DNA of 64,000 nt, from NCBI RefSeq assembly GCF_900156375.1, contig NZ_FTNK01000011.1, positions 62,001 to 126,000 on the forward strand, given 5' to 3'. Origin of the DNA: Paenibacillus macquariensis. Lineage in GTDB: Bacteria; Bacillota; Bacilli; Paenibacillales; Paenibacillaceae. Below are positions 52,617 through 62,437 of the stretch, piece by piece. Within the stretch, counting starts at the first letter, position 1. The number at the start of each line of letters is the position of its first letter. The notes under the pieces were generated by a model that made no database searches, was not told where the DNA came from, and saw nothing but the letters and a program-made list of their open reading frames with translations. Both the position numbers and the translations under genes were made by a program.

Positions 52617-53771
52617 TTACCCCTTTCTCTTATCCACGTTTGTAGGGATATGGATTATGATCTTGGTTCCATCGTTCAATGCAGACTCGATCTCCATTCT
52701 CCCGTCAAGGAGTTCGACCCTTTCACGCATCCCAATGATACCGAAATGATCCTGACTTTTCTTTTCTAATTGATCAAGCCTTAACCCGCAACCATTGTCT
52801 TGTACAACGATCTTCACCATTTTCGCTTGATAGGTCATCTCCACAACAACATAAGACGCTTGTGCATGTTTAGCGACGTTCGTTAAAGCCTCTTGTACAA
52901 GCCGGTAAATGGCCGCCTCCATTGCAGAGGATAGACGATGTTCTTTACCTCTTGTTTCAATCAACGTACGAATTCTCATTTTCTCCTCAAAATCATAAAT
53001 AAACTTACGGAGTGTTGGAATTAGGCCCAAGTCATCCAAAGCCATTGGACGTAGATTGAAAATAACTTTCCGTATTTCTTCGAGACTCGCACGTACTTGT
53101 CCCTTCAAGTCTACTATTTCGTCCTGAACCATCTTAAATTCCTGCTTCACTAGCATTCTTTCTACAATTTCCGTCCTAAGCACTAGATTGGCGAGCAATT
53201 GAGCAGGACCATCGTGGATCTCTCGGGCAATTCGTTTGCGTTCTTCTTCTTGTGCCAAGATAATCTTCAACCCTATAAGCTGACGATTCTTAGCAGTCTC
53301 AATAATACGTCCTACTTGACTTATTTCTCCCGATAAATATTCCATGACAACGCTCATCTGTGATCCAATGACTTCAGCACGTTCCACTGAATTCTCTACA
53401 TTTCGAGTTCTGATTTGTAGTTCATCACGTCTCGCTTTGAGATACATTTCTTTCTCACGATAAATCATCACATCAAGTTGGAGCTGAGTCGCTTTCTCAT
53501 ACGCTTGTCTAATGTCCTCTTCCTTATAGCGAACAAAGTCCCGACTCACTTCCGTGAGTCGGATACGTGAACGCCGATAGCTTAGCTCCAGTAGATCTAC
53601 CTTTTCTAAGGTGTCTACCGTTTCTTTCACCACGAACTGAAGCTCTTGATTCAGCGTGTTCAGCTCATCTCGAGCACTCTCTAGAATCTCAAACATTTGA
53701 AGTTTACTATTTTCCACCACTTCGATGGCATTTTTAATGACACGGTCTATAGCTTCAGCTTGAAAGTCCAC
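52617..53771 (-). CDS. degS: Sensor histidine kinase DegS
   Basis: A 384-aa soluble kinase without membrane helices. The N-terminal sensor is a coiled coil (about 1-175). The HisKA_3 domain carries EREIHDGPAQLLANL-type phosphoacceptor His (reads RIAREIHDGPAQLLAN), and the HATPase domain has EALTNVAKHAQA and VQDNGCGLRL. The GTG start at 53771 follows GGAG by ten bases. It forms a two-gene unit with degU. Confidence 0.95.
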   Translation of the reverse strand: MDFQAEAIDRVIKNAIEVVENSKLQMFEILESARDELNTLNQELQFVVKETVDTLEKVDLLELSYRRSRIRLTEVSRDFVRYKEEDIRQAYEKATQLQLDVMIYREKEMYLKARRDELQIRTRNVENSVERAEVIGSQMSVVMEYLSGEISQVGRIIETAKNRQLIGLKIILAQEEERKRIAREIHDGPAQLLANLVLRTEIVERMLVKQEFKMVQDEIVDLKGQVRASLEEIRKVIFNLRPMALDDLGLIPTLRKFIYDFEEKMRIRTLIETRGKEHRLSSAMEAAIYRLVQEALTNVAKHAQASYVVVEMTYQAKMVKIVVQDNGCGLRLDQLEKKSQDHFGIIGMRERVELLDGRMEIESALNDGTKIIIHIPTNVDKRKG

Positions 53772-53829
53772 TCAAGTGTTACTCCATTTCTTACTTCAAT
53801 GTTCATTCACTACTCCATATCATAACATA

Positions 53830-56547
53830 TCACGAATCAATTGTGATGGTCTTCGTGACCTGATTCCACGTAACTTTTAGACCTAATTGTTCAGAAACTA
53901 ACCGAAGAGGGACTAATGTTCTACTTTGTTTCACAATGGGTGCTACTATAGCACTAGAACGTTTACCGTTAAGAATGAATTCTTTCTTATTCACTGTAAG
54001 ATCTAATAATTTCGCACCCCGTAACACAGTAATTCTCTGATTAGCAGCATCCCAGTTCGCACTTCCTCCAAATGCATCGACAACATAACGAATCGGTACA
54101 TACGTACTGTTATTTTGAACGATCGGTGCAACATCCATGGCCTTCTTAGTTCCGTTAACCGTCATCGATTTCTGACCAATGGTCATGACTGCTTGCGCTT
54201 GAGGAAGACCTGCATCGCCAGATAATGATGGGATCATAAACTGAATATTGTCAAAGGCAACGGTTCCAGTCAATGCGCGTTCATCCTGTCCTTCTTCCAC
54301 ATTCACAACATAGAATCGTTTCAGCTGCGCTGGATATTGAATATTAAGTCCACTTAAATCAATATTGAGAGTCTTCCAACCTTCCCAATCAATCACCTTC
54401 GCAAGATCCACATAGATCGTCTTACCTGACTTATCCGTCAGCTCTGCGCGAAGCCAATTCAGACTCTTATCTCCTTGTACATCTACTGACATTGTAGTGG
54501 CTGCCGCAGAGACTTCCTTCCCTACTGTTCCATTTAATTGCGCGTACGCATACATTTTGCCGAGTCCTTGTGTCATATCATATTGAAGACTCATCACTTT
54601 AGATTTCGCATGATCACCCGTTCCTTGGGTAATGGTAGCGGAACCTTTCACTTCGTTCAGATTGCTTGTGAATTGAATAGGATAACTAACATTCTCAAAG
54701 TTCTCCCACATACTATTACCAGCCTCAGATAATACTACGACTGTACTGAATCCATTATATCGACCAATAGCATACCCAACCTTCGCATTCGCATTAACGG
54801 AAGTCATGGTCAAGGTATCTCCTTGTACATTTCCTTTAAACCCAACGAACTCCCATTTCAAAGAGCTAGCAGGAATCGCTATACTTTGTCCACTCTTTGT
54901 CACGGCAGTCACAGGAATAGATACGGTTGTACCTACTGTGAGTGGTGCTGTTGAATTCGCTGCAGTCAGACTTGTTAGTTCATCTGCTCCTAGAACGGTA
55001 ACTTTCGTACTTACCTTTGCTGACCCGCTAACCGCTGTAATGGTCGCTGTACCCGGTTGAACCCCAATGATCTTGCCTCCACTTACTTTGACATTACCAT
55101 TGCTAGACGTCCACGTAGGGTTGATCTGTGACGAATCTATCGGGTTATAGTAAGTGTCATACCCTTTCAGACTATAAGAACTCTCTTGCCCGATTAATAG
55201 AGCATCACTTCCGCTTATTTTAAATCCTAACAATTGTCCCTTAGGTGCCGTACTAAATACACCAAGAGAATTGACGATACTTCGTTGTGTCGTACCATAT
55301 TCCGTATTAAACGTAAGTGTCGCGTTATTCTCAGCTAAAGGGCGGGTAACCATCGTAGTGGATCCACCACCATCTAGATTCATCGCTTTCCATACGCCGA
55401 TGTTCACCATAAATGCTTGAAGTTCAGGTAATGACATCCCTGAGCTATTGCTATTATCCTCTGCAGTCACAATATAGGCATATCGCCCATCCTGTGAATA
55501 CCCAAGTGCTGTTCGAGCACGATATCCTCCAATACTTGCTACATCTCTAGTGAAAGCAGATGCCTTCCCTCCGTTGACAAGAAGCGTATGTCCACCGATC
55601 ATCATTTGAAGACTGGCAGGATCAACCTGTTGGCCTGTCGTCTCTGATAAGAGCGAAGAACTTACATTCAATGGCTGGCCGATAACAAAGTGCGTATTGG
55701 CAAATTCAGCAGCTGTTCCGTGTGCACGAAGAATATAACCATCCTCTGGTACAGATATACTCAACGGAGCTTTATAAGATATTTGCGAAATGATGCCATT
55801 CTGTACAAGAATTTCAGTAGCAGTCGTCGAACTATCACTAGGACGATCTAATGATTTCCAGTTACTTGTATACATATACATCGCATTCACATGACTGTAA
55901 GGCGAACTCGTACCTTCCGGAGAGTAAGTCGTCTTGTTAATTCCTGATAATGGGAATACCGAACCATCTTGAGCCTTTACAGATCCGTTAAAAGCGTACT
56001 CATCAATCATCGGTTTCCCGTCTTTAGACACCGTAAAGGAATACATCCCTTTCAAATCTGCAGGTGTAGCCATCAATACACCATTCGTTATTTGACCACC
56101 CAAAGGAGCCCATTGTGCTCCAGGACCACTTGTAATGTAATAATCTCCATTCACTGCAGCTACGGCGCCATTTTCCTTGGCCATACCTTGTGTGCTTTGT
56201 CTTGTCGTAAACTTGCCACCTACACCATTCATAGCATCGATTTTCACATTTGAATTTTGCAAATCTACTCGAATGACATCCGCGAGTGCAGTAGCTTGTT
56301 TACCAGAACGTGTCGAAGAAAATTGATATTTGTATAGGATAGCTCCGGAAGTAATGATCTCTTCTCCGAGCTTCTTGACGGATGTGGACGCTGCGTTAGC
56401 TACTGAACCTTTCGTTGTACCTGGTAATGAAAGTCCCTCTCCTACAATTGGGGCGATCCATAATAGACCTGCCAGCGTTACGACAATCCACTTCTTCCCC
56501 TTTAAAATTGCCACTTTGTTCTGAATTTGTTGTACGTTTCTGTTCAT
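53830..56547 (-). CDS. Secreted phosphodiester glycosidase with Ig-like and copper-amine-oxidase-like domains
   Basis: A 905-aa exported protein. A long basic N-terminus and hydrophobic core (WIVVTLAGLLWIAPIVG) precede a likely cleavage near VANAAST. Residues about 90-430 match the phosphodiester glycosidase (NAGPA-like) domain with VAAVNGDYYIT, TALGYSQDGRYAYIVTAEDN and NLDGGGSTTMVTRP. Then come a Big_2-like Ig domain (about 445-520), a beta-sandwich resembling carbohydrate-binding domains (about 600-775), and two copper-amine-oxidase N-terminal-like repeats (about 790-905, VPIRYVVDAFGGSANWD, VPLRLVSEQLGLKVTWN), common wall-attachment modules in Paenibacillus. It may trim wall or surface polysaccharides. 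Confidence 0.82.
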   Translation of the reverse strand: MNRNVQQIQNKVAILKGKKWIVVTLAGLLWIAPIVGEGLSLPGTTKGSVANAASTSVKKLGEEIITSGAILYKYQFSSTRSGKQATALADVIRVDLQNSNVKIDAMNGVGGKFTTRQSTQGMAKENGAVAAVNGDYYITSGPGAQWAPLGGQITNGVLMATPADLKGMYSFTVSKDGKPMIDEYAFNGSVKAQDGSVFPLSGINKTTYSPEGTSSPYSHVNAMYMYTSNWKSLDRPSDSSTTATEILVQNGIISQISYKAPLSISVPEDGYILRAHGTAAEFANTHFVIGQPLNVSSSLLSETTGQQVDPASLQMMIGGHTLLVNGGKASAFTRDVASIGGYRARTALGYSQDGRYAYIVTAEDNSNSSGMSLPELQAFMVNIGVWKAMNLDGGGSTTMVTRPLAENNATLTFNTEYGTTQRSIVNSLGVFSTAPKGQLLGFKISGSDALLIGQESSYSLKGYDTYYNPIDSSQINPTWTSSNGNVKVSGGKIIGVQPGTATITAVSGSAKVSTKVTVLGADELTSLTAANSTAPLTVGTTVSIPVTAVTKSGQSIAIPASSLKWEFVGFKGNVQGDTLTMTSVNANAKVGYAIGRYNGFSTVVVLSEAGNSMWENFENVSYPIQFTSNLNEVKGSATITQGTGDHAKSKVMSLQYDMTQGLGKMYAYAQLNGTVGKEVSAAATTMSVDVQGDKSLNWLRAELTDKSGKTIYVDLAKVIDWEGWKTLNIDLSGLNIQYPAQLKRFYVVNVEEGQDERALTGTVAFDNIQFMIPSLSGDAGLPQAQAVMTIGQKSMTVNGTKKAMDVAPIVQNNSTYVPIRYVVDAFGGSANWDAANQRITVLRGAKLLDLTVNKKEFILNGKRSSAIVAPIVKQSRTLVPLRLVSEQLGLKVTWNQVTKTITIDS

Positions 56548-56722
56548 GAATGATTAATCTCCCATCTTGTTAGCGATATCATATATTTGCACGCAAAATT
56601 ACCGAAAATTATTATAGGTTACATATAATAGACTACTTTTAAGAGGAAAAGTTACGATAATTCCCCAACTTGTTCTATAATCTCGCAAATGACTTCACTA
56701 ATCATTAACGCCATAAGCAAAA

Positions 56723-56762
56723 AGAAACACCCAAAACCAAATTAATGGCAATAGGTGTTTCT
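56723..56762 (-). terminator. Terminator of the S-layer-like gene
   Basis: 9-bp perfect stem AGAAACACC/GGTGTTTCT, followed by TTTT on the - strand, 18 bp past the stop. Confidence 0.75.
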
Positions 56763-56779
56763 CATTCTTGTACTACTTA

Positions 56780-59700
56780 CTATAAGTATTTCAATTTGTC
56801 TAAGACACGTTTCAGCATGACTGCCGCTTGTGCGCGAGTTGCATTACCTTGTGGCTGGAAGGTGTTGATCGTGATGCCTTGAATGATACCTTCCTTCACG
56901 GCTTTTGCTACTAAATCTTTGGACTGGATTTTCGCAGCATCCTTAAATCTTGCTAATGTCTGAGCAGATGTTCCGTTAAGAGAAATACTAGGCCCAGCGT
57001 ACTCCATAGCCCGTACCATCATTAAGGCCATTTGCTCACGTGTAACGTTGCTGTTCGGCTTGAACGTTCCGTCAGAGTTACCTGTAATAATTCCTGCCTT
57101 AGCTGCAGCCCCGATATATGCTCCAGTCGTGCCCGATGTCACATCAGGGAAACGACTTGTTTCCTCTCCAGCCAGACCCAATCCTTTCGCAATAAATACA
57201 GCGAACTCCGCTCGTGTAATATTTTTGTCCGGTTCGAACTTATCTCCGGAGCTTGGGCGCGACTCCACAATCAATTTCTGGGATAGCTCCAAAATTGCTT
57301 CTTTAGCCCAATGCTTCATCGTATCCGAGTAATAGCTGTATCCGATTGCTGGTCCGATAACAGAATTCCCACTGACCTTACCACTGAATAACATGGCTGT
57401 TGGGCTACCAGTTACACTTGATGGTACGAATGAAAGGGAACCCGCCGCTGCATTGTACTTAACCAATAAAGCCTCCTTAGTTGATGCTAAATTACTCGAA
57501 GCGCGTAAGTAAAGCTGCCCTGTATGTGATATTGCTCCCGCACTCGAAGAGAATGATCCGTTGTGTGCCGTAATAAATAACTCGATCGGGTCCACAAGAG
57601 GCGTCGTCGTAACACCATTGTTCGAAGTTACCACTGACAATCGAGATCTAGGTACCGATTCCATTTGAATTGTCAGGTTTACCGTGTTCAACGATGATGT
57701 CCCCAGTACCCGTGCGATTTCCGTATAACCAATCTTATCGATTGGGAGCTCGTACATAACATCCTTGTATCTAATCGCAATGGAGCTACTCTTCCCAGTA
57801 CTATACACTTCCATTAATGCACTTAATGGAATCGTTACTTCAGCCGCCTTCTCGGTAGAAGGGACCTCAAAGACGAGCATTTTACTTACGTTATTATTAG
57901 TTATATATTTCAATCCACCTAGTACTTTTACTTGATCAAGCGTGTATTTCCTAATACTCTGTCCACTGCGAGAACGACTCTCTGACGCCTGTGCCGCGCC
58001 AGAATTTAGCAAATAACCACCCTTGCCGAAATCTCCAGTAGAAATCACCGTAATGTAGTCAGGCTGATTCACATTGCCTGTCGTCGTCCCCGCACCACTT
58101 AAGTTCTGAACTGGCATGCCATTGTAGGCTTTGATTATATTCCCCTGATTATCATATAAGGGTGTAGACCCTGTCATATAAGATAACAGTACGACTTGCC
58201 CAGATGTAACCGCTGAACTCAACTTCAATGTGACGGTATCCCCGCTTACTGTCGCAGTCTGTACTCCACGATCAGCCTTATCGACTGACACATAGAACTG
58301 GTTGACCGGTAGAAGCGCCATTGATTTCAACGTCTTATTATATACGATCGTAATCGTATCACCCCGAACGGTTGCTGAACGGATTCCTTCTGCCACCAAG
58401 CTATAATTGATGGGTTGCAGATTAATATATCCAGCCAGATTTCCGTTCAAATCCGCAATCCCACCGACGCCAGATACATACGATAACGTCACACCTTGAT
58501 CCGCAGTAAAAGAAGACGCGAGTGTAAGGAATACCTGATTCGACAGGATCTCCACATTTGTCACATATACAGCCGCGTTATTTACGAGAACCGAGAATTG
58601 ACTCTTCATCGGAATTCCACTCGTCCTCAATGCTTCATTATAGGTAAGTATAACTTTATTACTACTTCCTTCTATCCCGGTCAATTCAGGAGGTTTCGTA
58701 TCATATGCATTCCTTACAAAATAATCATTAAACGCGGAAATATTCTGTCCCCGATAATCTTGCAATGGGTAAGATCCTGGTGAATAGGACACTTTCACAA
58801 TTTCCCCATTTGATACTGAGCTAGATAGATATAACGTAACCGTTCGTCCACTCTGATAAATACTACTTATCCCTTTCGAATACCCGTCAGCTATAACCGA
58901 AAATTGATTATATGCATAACTACTATTGGAAAGACTATTGAGACTTTCGCTAAAAGTTAGCGTTAGCGTACTTCCCGATACGTATCCGTCGGTCGGTTTC
59001 GGTAACACCGTATCTATACCGTTCGTCACTTCCTTACTAGATAGCGATGCTACTATATTCTTAGACAAATCCTGTATAGGTCTGACACTGTTTCCAGTGT
59101 AAGTAATTCGCACGACCTGCCCAACAGCCACCCCTGTGACCAAAGTAACATATACACTCTCACCAGAAACATAGGCACTGCTGAGTGGACGCGTCTCTCC
59201 GTTCACAGTCACGTTAAAACTGGACGTCAACAAATTGATCGAGGAATCCAGCGTTTTATTGTACTGCAGTCGTATGACCGAATTACTATACATCGTTGCG
59301 TTCTGAATGACGGGTGCTGTTTTGTCGGATACCATCGTCTGAAATGTCCAACCTGACGTACCACTAAGACCCACAAATAACTCACCTGTTGCAAGATCTG
59401 TAATTGCGCCGTTTGTTATATCGACATAATATGTCGTTCCTTCTTGAAGATTAGCGGATGGCCTGATTATTAATTGCTTACCTGAAGCAATTACCGAAGC
59501 AGGAATAGCTGTAGTCGTACCTTGTTTCTTAAGTGTAACTCCCGAAGCATTCTGTATTGCTATATTTCGGCTGAATGTAGCTTCTATACTTGTTGTAATC
59601 CCATTATTGGTACTTCGGTCGTTGGGAGACAATGAACTCAATGTCAATACAGTCGACGTTGTTGTTCCAGTCGTAAAGGACCAAACCTTTTTCAACGGAG

Positions 59701-60766
59701 CATTATTATCACTATCTTTAAAAGATCCCTCCGGTACAGTAACTGTATATGTCTTGTTGTATGACATATTCGTTGGTAGCGTAAGTGTTATCTTATTTGT
59801 TCCCCCACCCTTCACATCAGATGAAGTCACTTCAAACCCCTTTACAAGCTTCCCTTCCGTCTCTAGAAAGATTATTCCCTTATCTGGATATACAGGACGA
59901 CTGAAGTTCAATGAAATGCTACCTGTAGTTGCAATACCTGTTACATTTGCAGCTGGTACCGTAGGAACCGTAACATCCCATGACACCGGATTTCCCTTAA
60001 CATTGAAATACCATTCCTGAGCACTATTGATACCCGCAAACAGATGATCATCTATGTCCTTGAACGCACCCTTGTCAATCAGAACATAATACCGTTCACC
60101 AGGACTCAGACCAGTAACTGTCCAAGAAACCGATTTGTCAATGCTATCGATCTTTATGGATGCGTCTTCTACGGACGTTTTGGATAAAATCTGGTTATCA
60201 GACGCCCGAATAACGGACACAGATCCCGTATTATGAACAACAGCTTTATCAAAAGTAATCTTCAAATATGTCGAATCTCCGCTAACTATCTTGCCAATAT
60301 CCGGAGTTCTTACGCTAATCACAGGTTGCGTTATACTACCTTGGGTGGAAAGCGTAGTAAATGACATATCAAAGTCTTCATTTGGATTGAGCCCTGTGCT
60401 TGCCTCTACAAATGTTCCAGCTTTTATCTTCACATGATAAGTAGTACCGTTAACTAAAGTATTAGTAGGTATTGTTACATCGTATCCGCGTATAACATAG
60501 GGTTGCGCTGTAATGGACTGAGTAACTACAGCTGCACTTTTATCAACCGACACTTCAATTACACCCTCACTCATCTTCACATTTCGATCAAAAGTCAGTT
60601 GAATTTGCTTCGTGTCCACCGGAACCCCTTTTGCTCCATTCGTTGGTTCCATCGTAATTACAATCGGATTTCCCCCAGCTGCCGCTCCGGCTACGGATAC
60701 CATTGCTCCAAGTAGCATATTTACCACCATCATTAATACAATTCCTATAGAAATCTTCTTCCTCAT
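56780..60766 (-). CDS. SLH-domain surface-layer protein with Big_5 and SwmB-like repeats
   Basis: A 1328-aa exported protein. The signal peptide is MRKKISIGIVLMMVVNMLLG with cleavage near AGAAA. Three or four Big_5-type Ig domains occupy about 32-480 (PTNGAKGVPVDTKQIQLTFD, SPNDRSTNNGITTSIEATFS). About four SwmB-type repeats follow (480-910), each with a VxLxxxxLxxSxxxxxxFxV pattern and a VxLxYxxG end. A spacer to about 1140 precedes three SLH domains at the C-terminus (HWAKEAILELSQKLIVE; FPDVTSGTTGAYIGAAAKAG; VAKAVKEGIIQGITINTFQP), each with the TRAxxA/TREQMA motif. SLH domains bind pyruvylated secondary wall polymer. It has its own promoter and terminator. Confidence 0.88.
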   Translation of the reverse strand: MRKKISIGIVLMMVVNMLLGAMVSVAGAAAGGNPIVITMEPTNGAKGVPVDTKQIQLTFDRNVKMSEGVIEVSVDKSAAVVTQSITAQPYVIRGYDVTIPTNTLVNGTTYHVKIKAGTFVEASTGLNPNEDFDMSFTTLSTQGSITQPVISVRTPDIGKIVSGDSTYLKITFDKAVVHNTGSVSVIRASDNQILSKTSVEDASIKIDSIDKSVSWTVTGLSPGERYYVLIDKGAFKDIDDHLFAGINSAQEWYFNVKGNPVSWDVTVPTVPAANVTGIATTGSISLNFSRPVYPDKGIIFLETEGKLVKGFEVTSSDVKGGGTNKITLTLPTNMSYNKTYTVTVPEGSFKDSDNNAPLKKVWSFTTGTTTSTVLTLSSLSPNDRSTNNGITTSIEATFSRNIAIQNASGVTLKKQGTTTAIPASVIASGKQLIIRPSANLQEGTTYYVDITNGAITDLATGELFVGLSGTSGWTFQTMVSDKTAPVIQNATMYSNSVIRLQYNKTLDSSINLLTSSFNVTVNGETRPLSSAYVSGESVYVTLVTGVAVGQVVRITYTGNSVRPIQDLSKNIVASLSSKEVTNGIDTVLPKPTDGYVSGSTLTLTFSESLNSLSNSSYAYNQFSVIADGYSKGISSIYQSGRTVTLYLSSSVSNGEIVKVSYSPGSYPLQDYRGQNISAFNDYFVRNAYDTKPPELTGIEGSSNKVILTYNEALRTSGIPMKSQFSVLVNNAAVYVTNVEILSNQVFLTLASSFTADQGVTLSYVSGVGGIADLNGNLAGYINLQPINYSLVAEGIRSATVRGDTITIVYNKTLKSMALLPVNQFYVSVDKADRGVQTATVSGDTVTLKLSSAVTSGQVVLLSYMTGSTPLYDNQGNIIKAYNGMPVQNLSGAGTTTGNVNQPDYITVISTGDFGKGGYLLNSGAAQASESRSRSGQSIRKYTLDQVKVLGGLKYITNNNVSKMLVFEVPSTEKAAEVTIPLSALMEVYSTGKSSSIAIRYKDVMYELPIDKIGYTEIARVLGTSSLNTVNLTIQMESVPRSRLSVVTSNNGVTTTPLVDPIELFITAHNGSFSSSAGAISHTGQLYLRASSNLASTKEALLVKYNAAAGSLSFVPSSVTGSPTAMLFSGKVSGNSVIGPAIGYSYYSDTMKHWAKEAILELSQKLIVESRPSSGDKFEPDKNITRAEFAVFIAKGLGLAGEETSRFPDVTSGTTGAYIGAAAKAGIITGNSDGTFKPNSNVTREQMALMMVRAMEYAGPSISLNGTSAQTLARFKDAAKIQSKDLVAKAVKEGIIQGITINTFQPQGNATRAQAAVMLKRVLDKLKYL

Positions 60767-60837
60767 TACTTACGTTCCCCTTTCAATTAAACCTTCTATG
60801 TATATTTCTCGCCGCTCTATCTTCAAGGACATACCTA

Positions 60838-60866
60838 CATATATTAACGGTCAAATGTGCCTACAA
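60838..60866 (-). promoter_or_regulatory. Candidate promoter of the S-layer-like gene
   Basis: TTGTAG-N17-TATATG on the - strand, about 70 bp before the ATG at 60766, which has AGGGG about ten bases upstream. The remainder of the gap up to 61060 has the metK terminator and a possible tiny + strand ORF (60914-60982). Confidence 0.5.
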
Positions 60867-61001
60867 GTTTAGAAACCGCCGTATAATATTGATAGAATGG
60901 ATCCGATATTGCCATGGAGGTAGGAAGTGATAACCAAAGAACCCCTAAATCTCCAGCCTTAGTAGTGAGTTCGTCCATGTAAATTGATAAATAAATACAC
61001 A

Positions 61002-61042
61002 AAAGCGGATATCCTTCCCTCAAGGGAAAAGATATCCGCTTT
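61002..61042 (-). terminator. metK terminator
   Basis: 12-bp perfect stem AAAGCGGATATC/GATATCCGCTTT with a 17-nt loop, 19 bp past the metK stop. Confidence 0.8.
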
Positions 61043-61060
61043 ATATTTCAAACCAAACAC

Positions 61061-62263
61061 TTACAGTCCGGCTTGTTCCTTCAATAGATCCGCTTTGTCG
61101 ACTTGCTCCCAAGGTACATCTAGATCTGTACGACCGAAATGTCCATAAGCTGCTGTCTGTTTGTAAATCGGACGACGTAAGTCAAGCATATTAATGATGC
61201 CTGCTGGGCGAAGATCAAAGTTCTTCTGGATTAGCTCCACTAACTTCTCTTCACTCACTTTACCCGTACCATAAGTATCCACATTAATCGATACCGGCGT
61301 AGCTACACCAATGGCATAAGCCAATTGAATCTCACATTTATCTGCAAGACCAGCTGCTACAAGGTTCTTAGCAACGTAACGTGCTGCATAAGCAGCTGAA
61401 CGGTCTACCTTCGTAGGATCCTTACCAGAGAATGCTCCGCCTCCATGACGTGCATAACCACCGTATGTATCAACGATGATCTTACGTCCAGTTAGACCTG
61501 CATCCCCTTGAGGACCACCAATAACGAAACGTCCTGTTGGATTGATAAAGTATTTAGTATTCTCATCGAGCAATGCTGCAGGAACAACCGGAAGAATCAC
61601 GTGTTCTCTAATATCAGCTTGAATCTGCTCTAATGTTATTTCTTCAGCATGTTGTGTAGATACAACGATCGTGTCAACACGTACTGGCTTATCATCTATA
61701 TATTCAATCGTCACTTGTGTCTTTCCATCTGGACGCAAGTAATCTAACGTACCATCTTTACGTACAGCTGAGAGTTGACGTGAAATACGATGTGCTAATG
61801 CGATAGGAAGTGGCATAAGTTCTGGTGTCTCATTCGTTGCAAAACCAAACATTAGTCCTTGGTCTCCTGCGCCGATATCTGCCGTTTCCTTATCCATTTG
61901 ATCAAGATCACGGTTTTCTATCGCTGCATTTACACCTTGAGCTATATCTGCAGATTGTTCATTCAATGAAGTGAGTACAGCACATGTATTATAGTCAAAA
62001 CCATATTTAGCACGTGTGTATCCAATTTCCTTAATTGTGTTTCTAACGATGGATGGAATATCAACATAATCAGAATTCGTACTAATTTCCCCGATAACTA
62101 GAACTAACCCCGTAGCTACAGCCACTTCACACGCAACGCGTGCATTTGGATCGTTCGCCAAGAATGCATCCAACACAGCATCAGAAATCTGGTCGCATAT
62201 TTTATCTGGATGTCCTTCGGTAACGGACTCAGATGTAAACAGATGACGTCCTTTAATTGACAT
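61061..62263 (-). CDS. metK: S-adenosylmethionine synthetase
   Basis: Makes SAM from methionine and ATP. It is 400 aa from the ATG at 62263 (MSIKGRHLFTSESVTEGHPD), with GGGAGG upstream; an in-frame upstream start at 62323 lies in the leader. Motifs are GHPDKICDQISDAVLDA, GAGDQGLMFGFA (ATP-binding signature 1) and GGGAFSGKDPTKVDRSAAY (signature 2). Its leader has an intrinsic terminator but no S-box. Confidence 0.97.
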   Translation of the reverse strand: MSIKGRHLFTSESVTEGHPDKICDQISDAVLDAFLANDPNARVACEVAVATGLVLVIGEISTNSDYVDIPSIVRNTIKEIGYTRAKYGFDYNTCAVLTSLNEQSADIAQGVNAAIENRDLDQMDKETADIGAGDQGLMFGFATNETPELMPLPIALAHRISRQLSAVRKDGTLDYLRPDGKTQVTIEYIDDKPVRVDTIVVSTQHAEEITLEQIQADIREHVILPVVPAALLDENTKYFINPTGRFVIGGPQGDAGLTGRKIIVDTYGGYARHGGGAFSGKDPTKVDRSAAYAARYVAKNLVAAGLADKCEIQLAYAIGVATPVSINVDTYGTGKVSEEKLVELIQKNFDLRPAGIINMLDLRRPIYKQTAAYGHFGRTDLDVPWEQVDKADLLKEQAGL

Positions 62264-62282
62264 AATGTAACCTCCCAATAAG

Positions 62283-62314
62283 AAAAAAATGAACCTTTCC
62301 CAATTGGAAAAGGT
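62283..62314 (-). terminator. Intrinsic terminator in the metK leader (possible attenuator)
   Basis: On the - strand ACCTTTTCC-AATT-GGGAAAGGT is followed by TCATTTTTTT. It lies between the metK promoter and its ribosome binding site. It may attenuate metK or be the terminator of the spore-protein gene upstream. Confidence 0.65.
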
Positions 62315-62335
62315 CGCTAACAATCCTCAAAGGTC

Positions 62336-62364
62336 ATATTAACTTATTTGTCAAACGGTGTCAA
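62336..62364 (-). promoter_or_regulatory. metK promoter
   Basis: TTGACA-N17-TAATAT on the - strand: perfect -35 and near-perfect -10, about 73 bp before the start codon. The predicted leader of about 66 nt starts with GACCTTTGAGG, whose GACCTTT repeats the 5' arm of the terminator. Confidence 0.8.
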
Positions 62365-62437
62365 TCAATCTGAATCCCAACGTATAGCATGATAGCGTTA
62401 ACAATGCTGTGATACATAACCTATTAATGAAGTGCAT

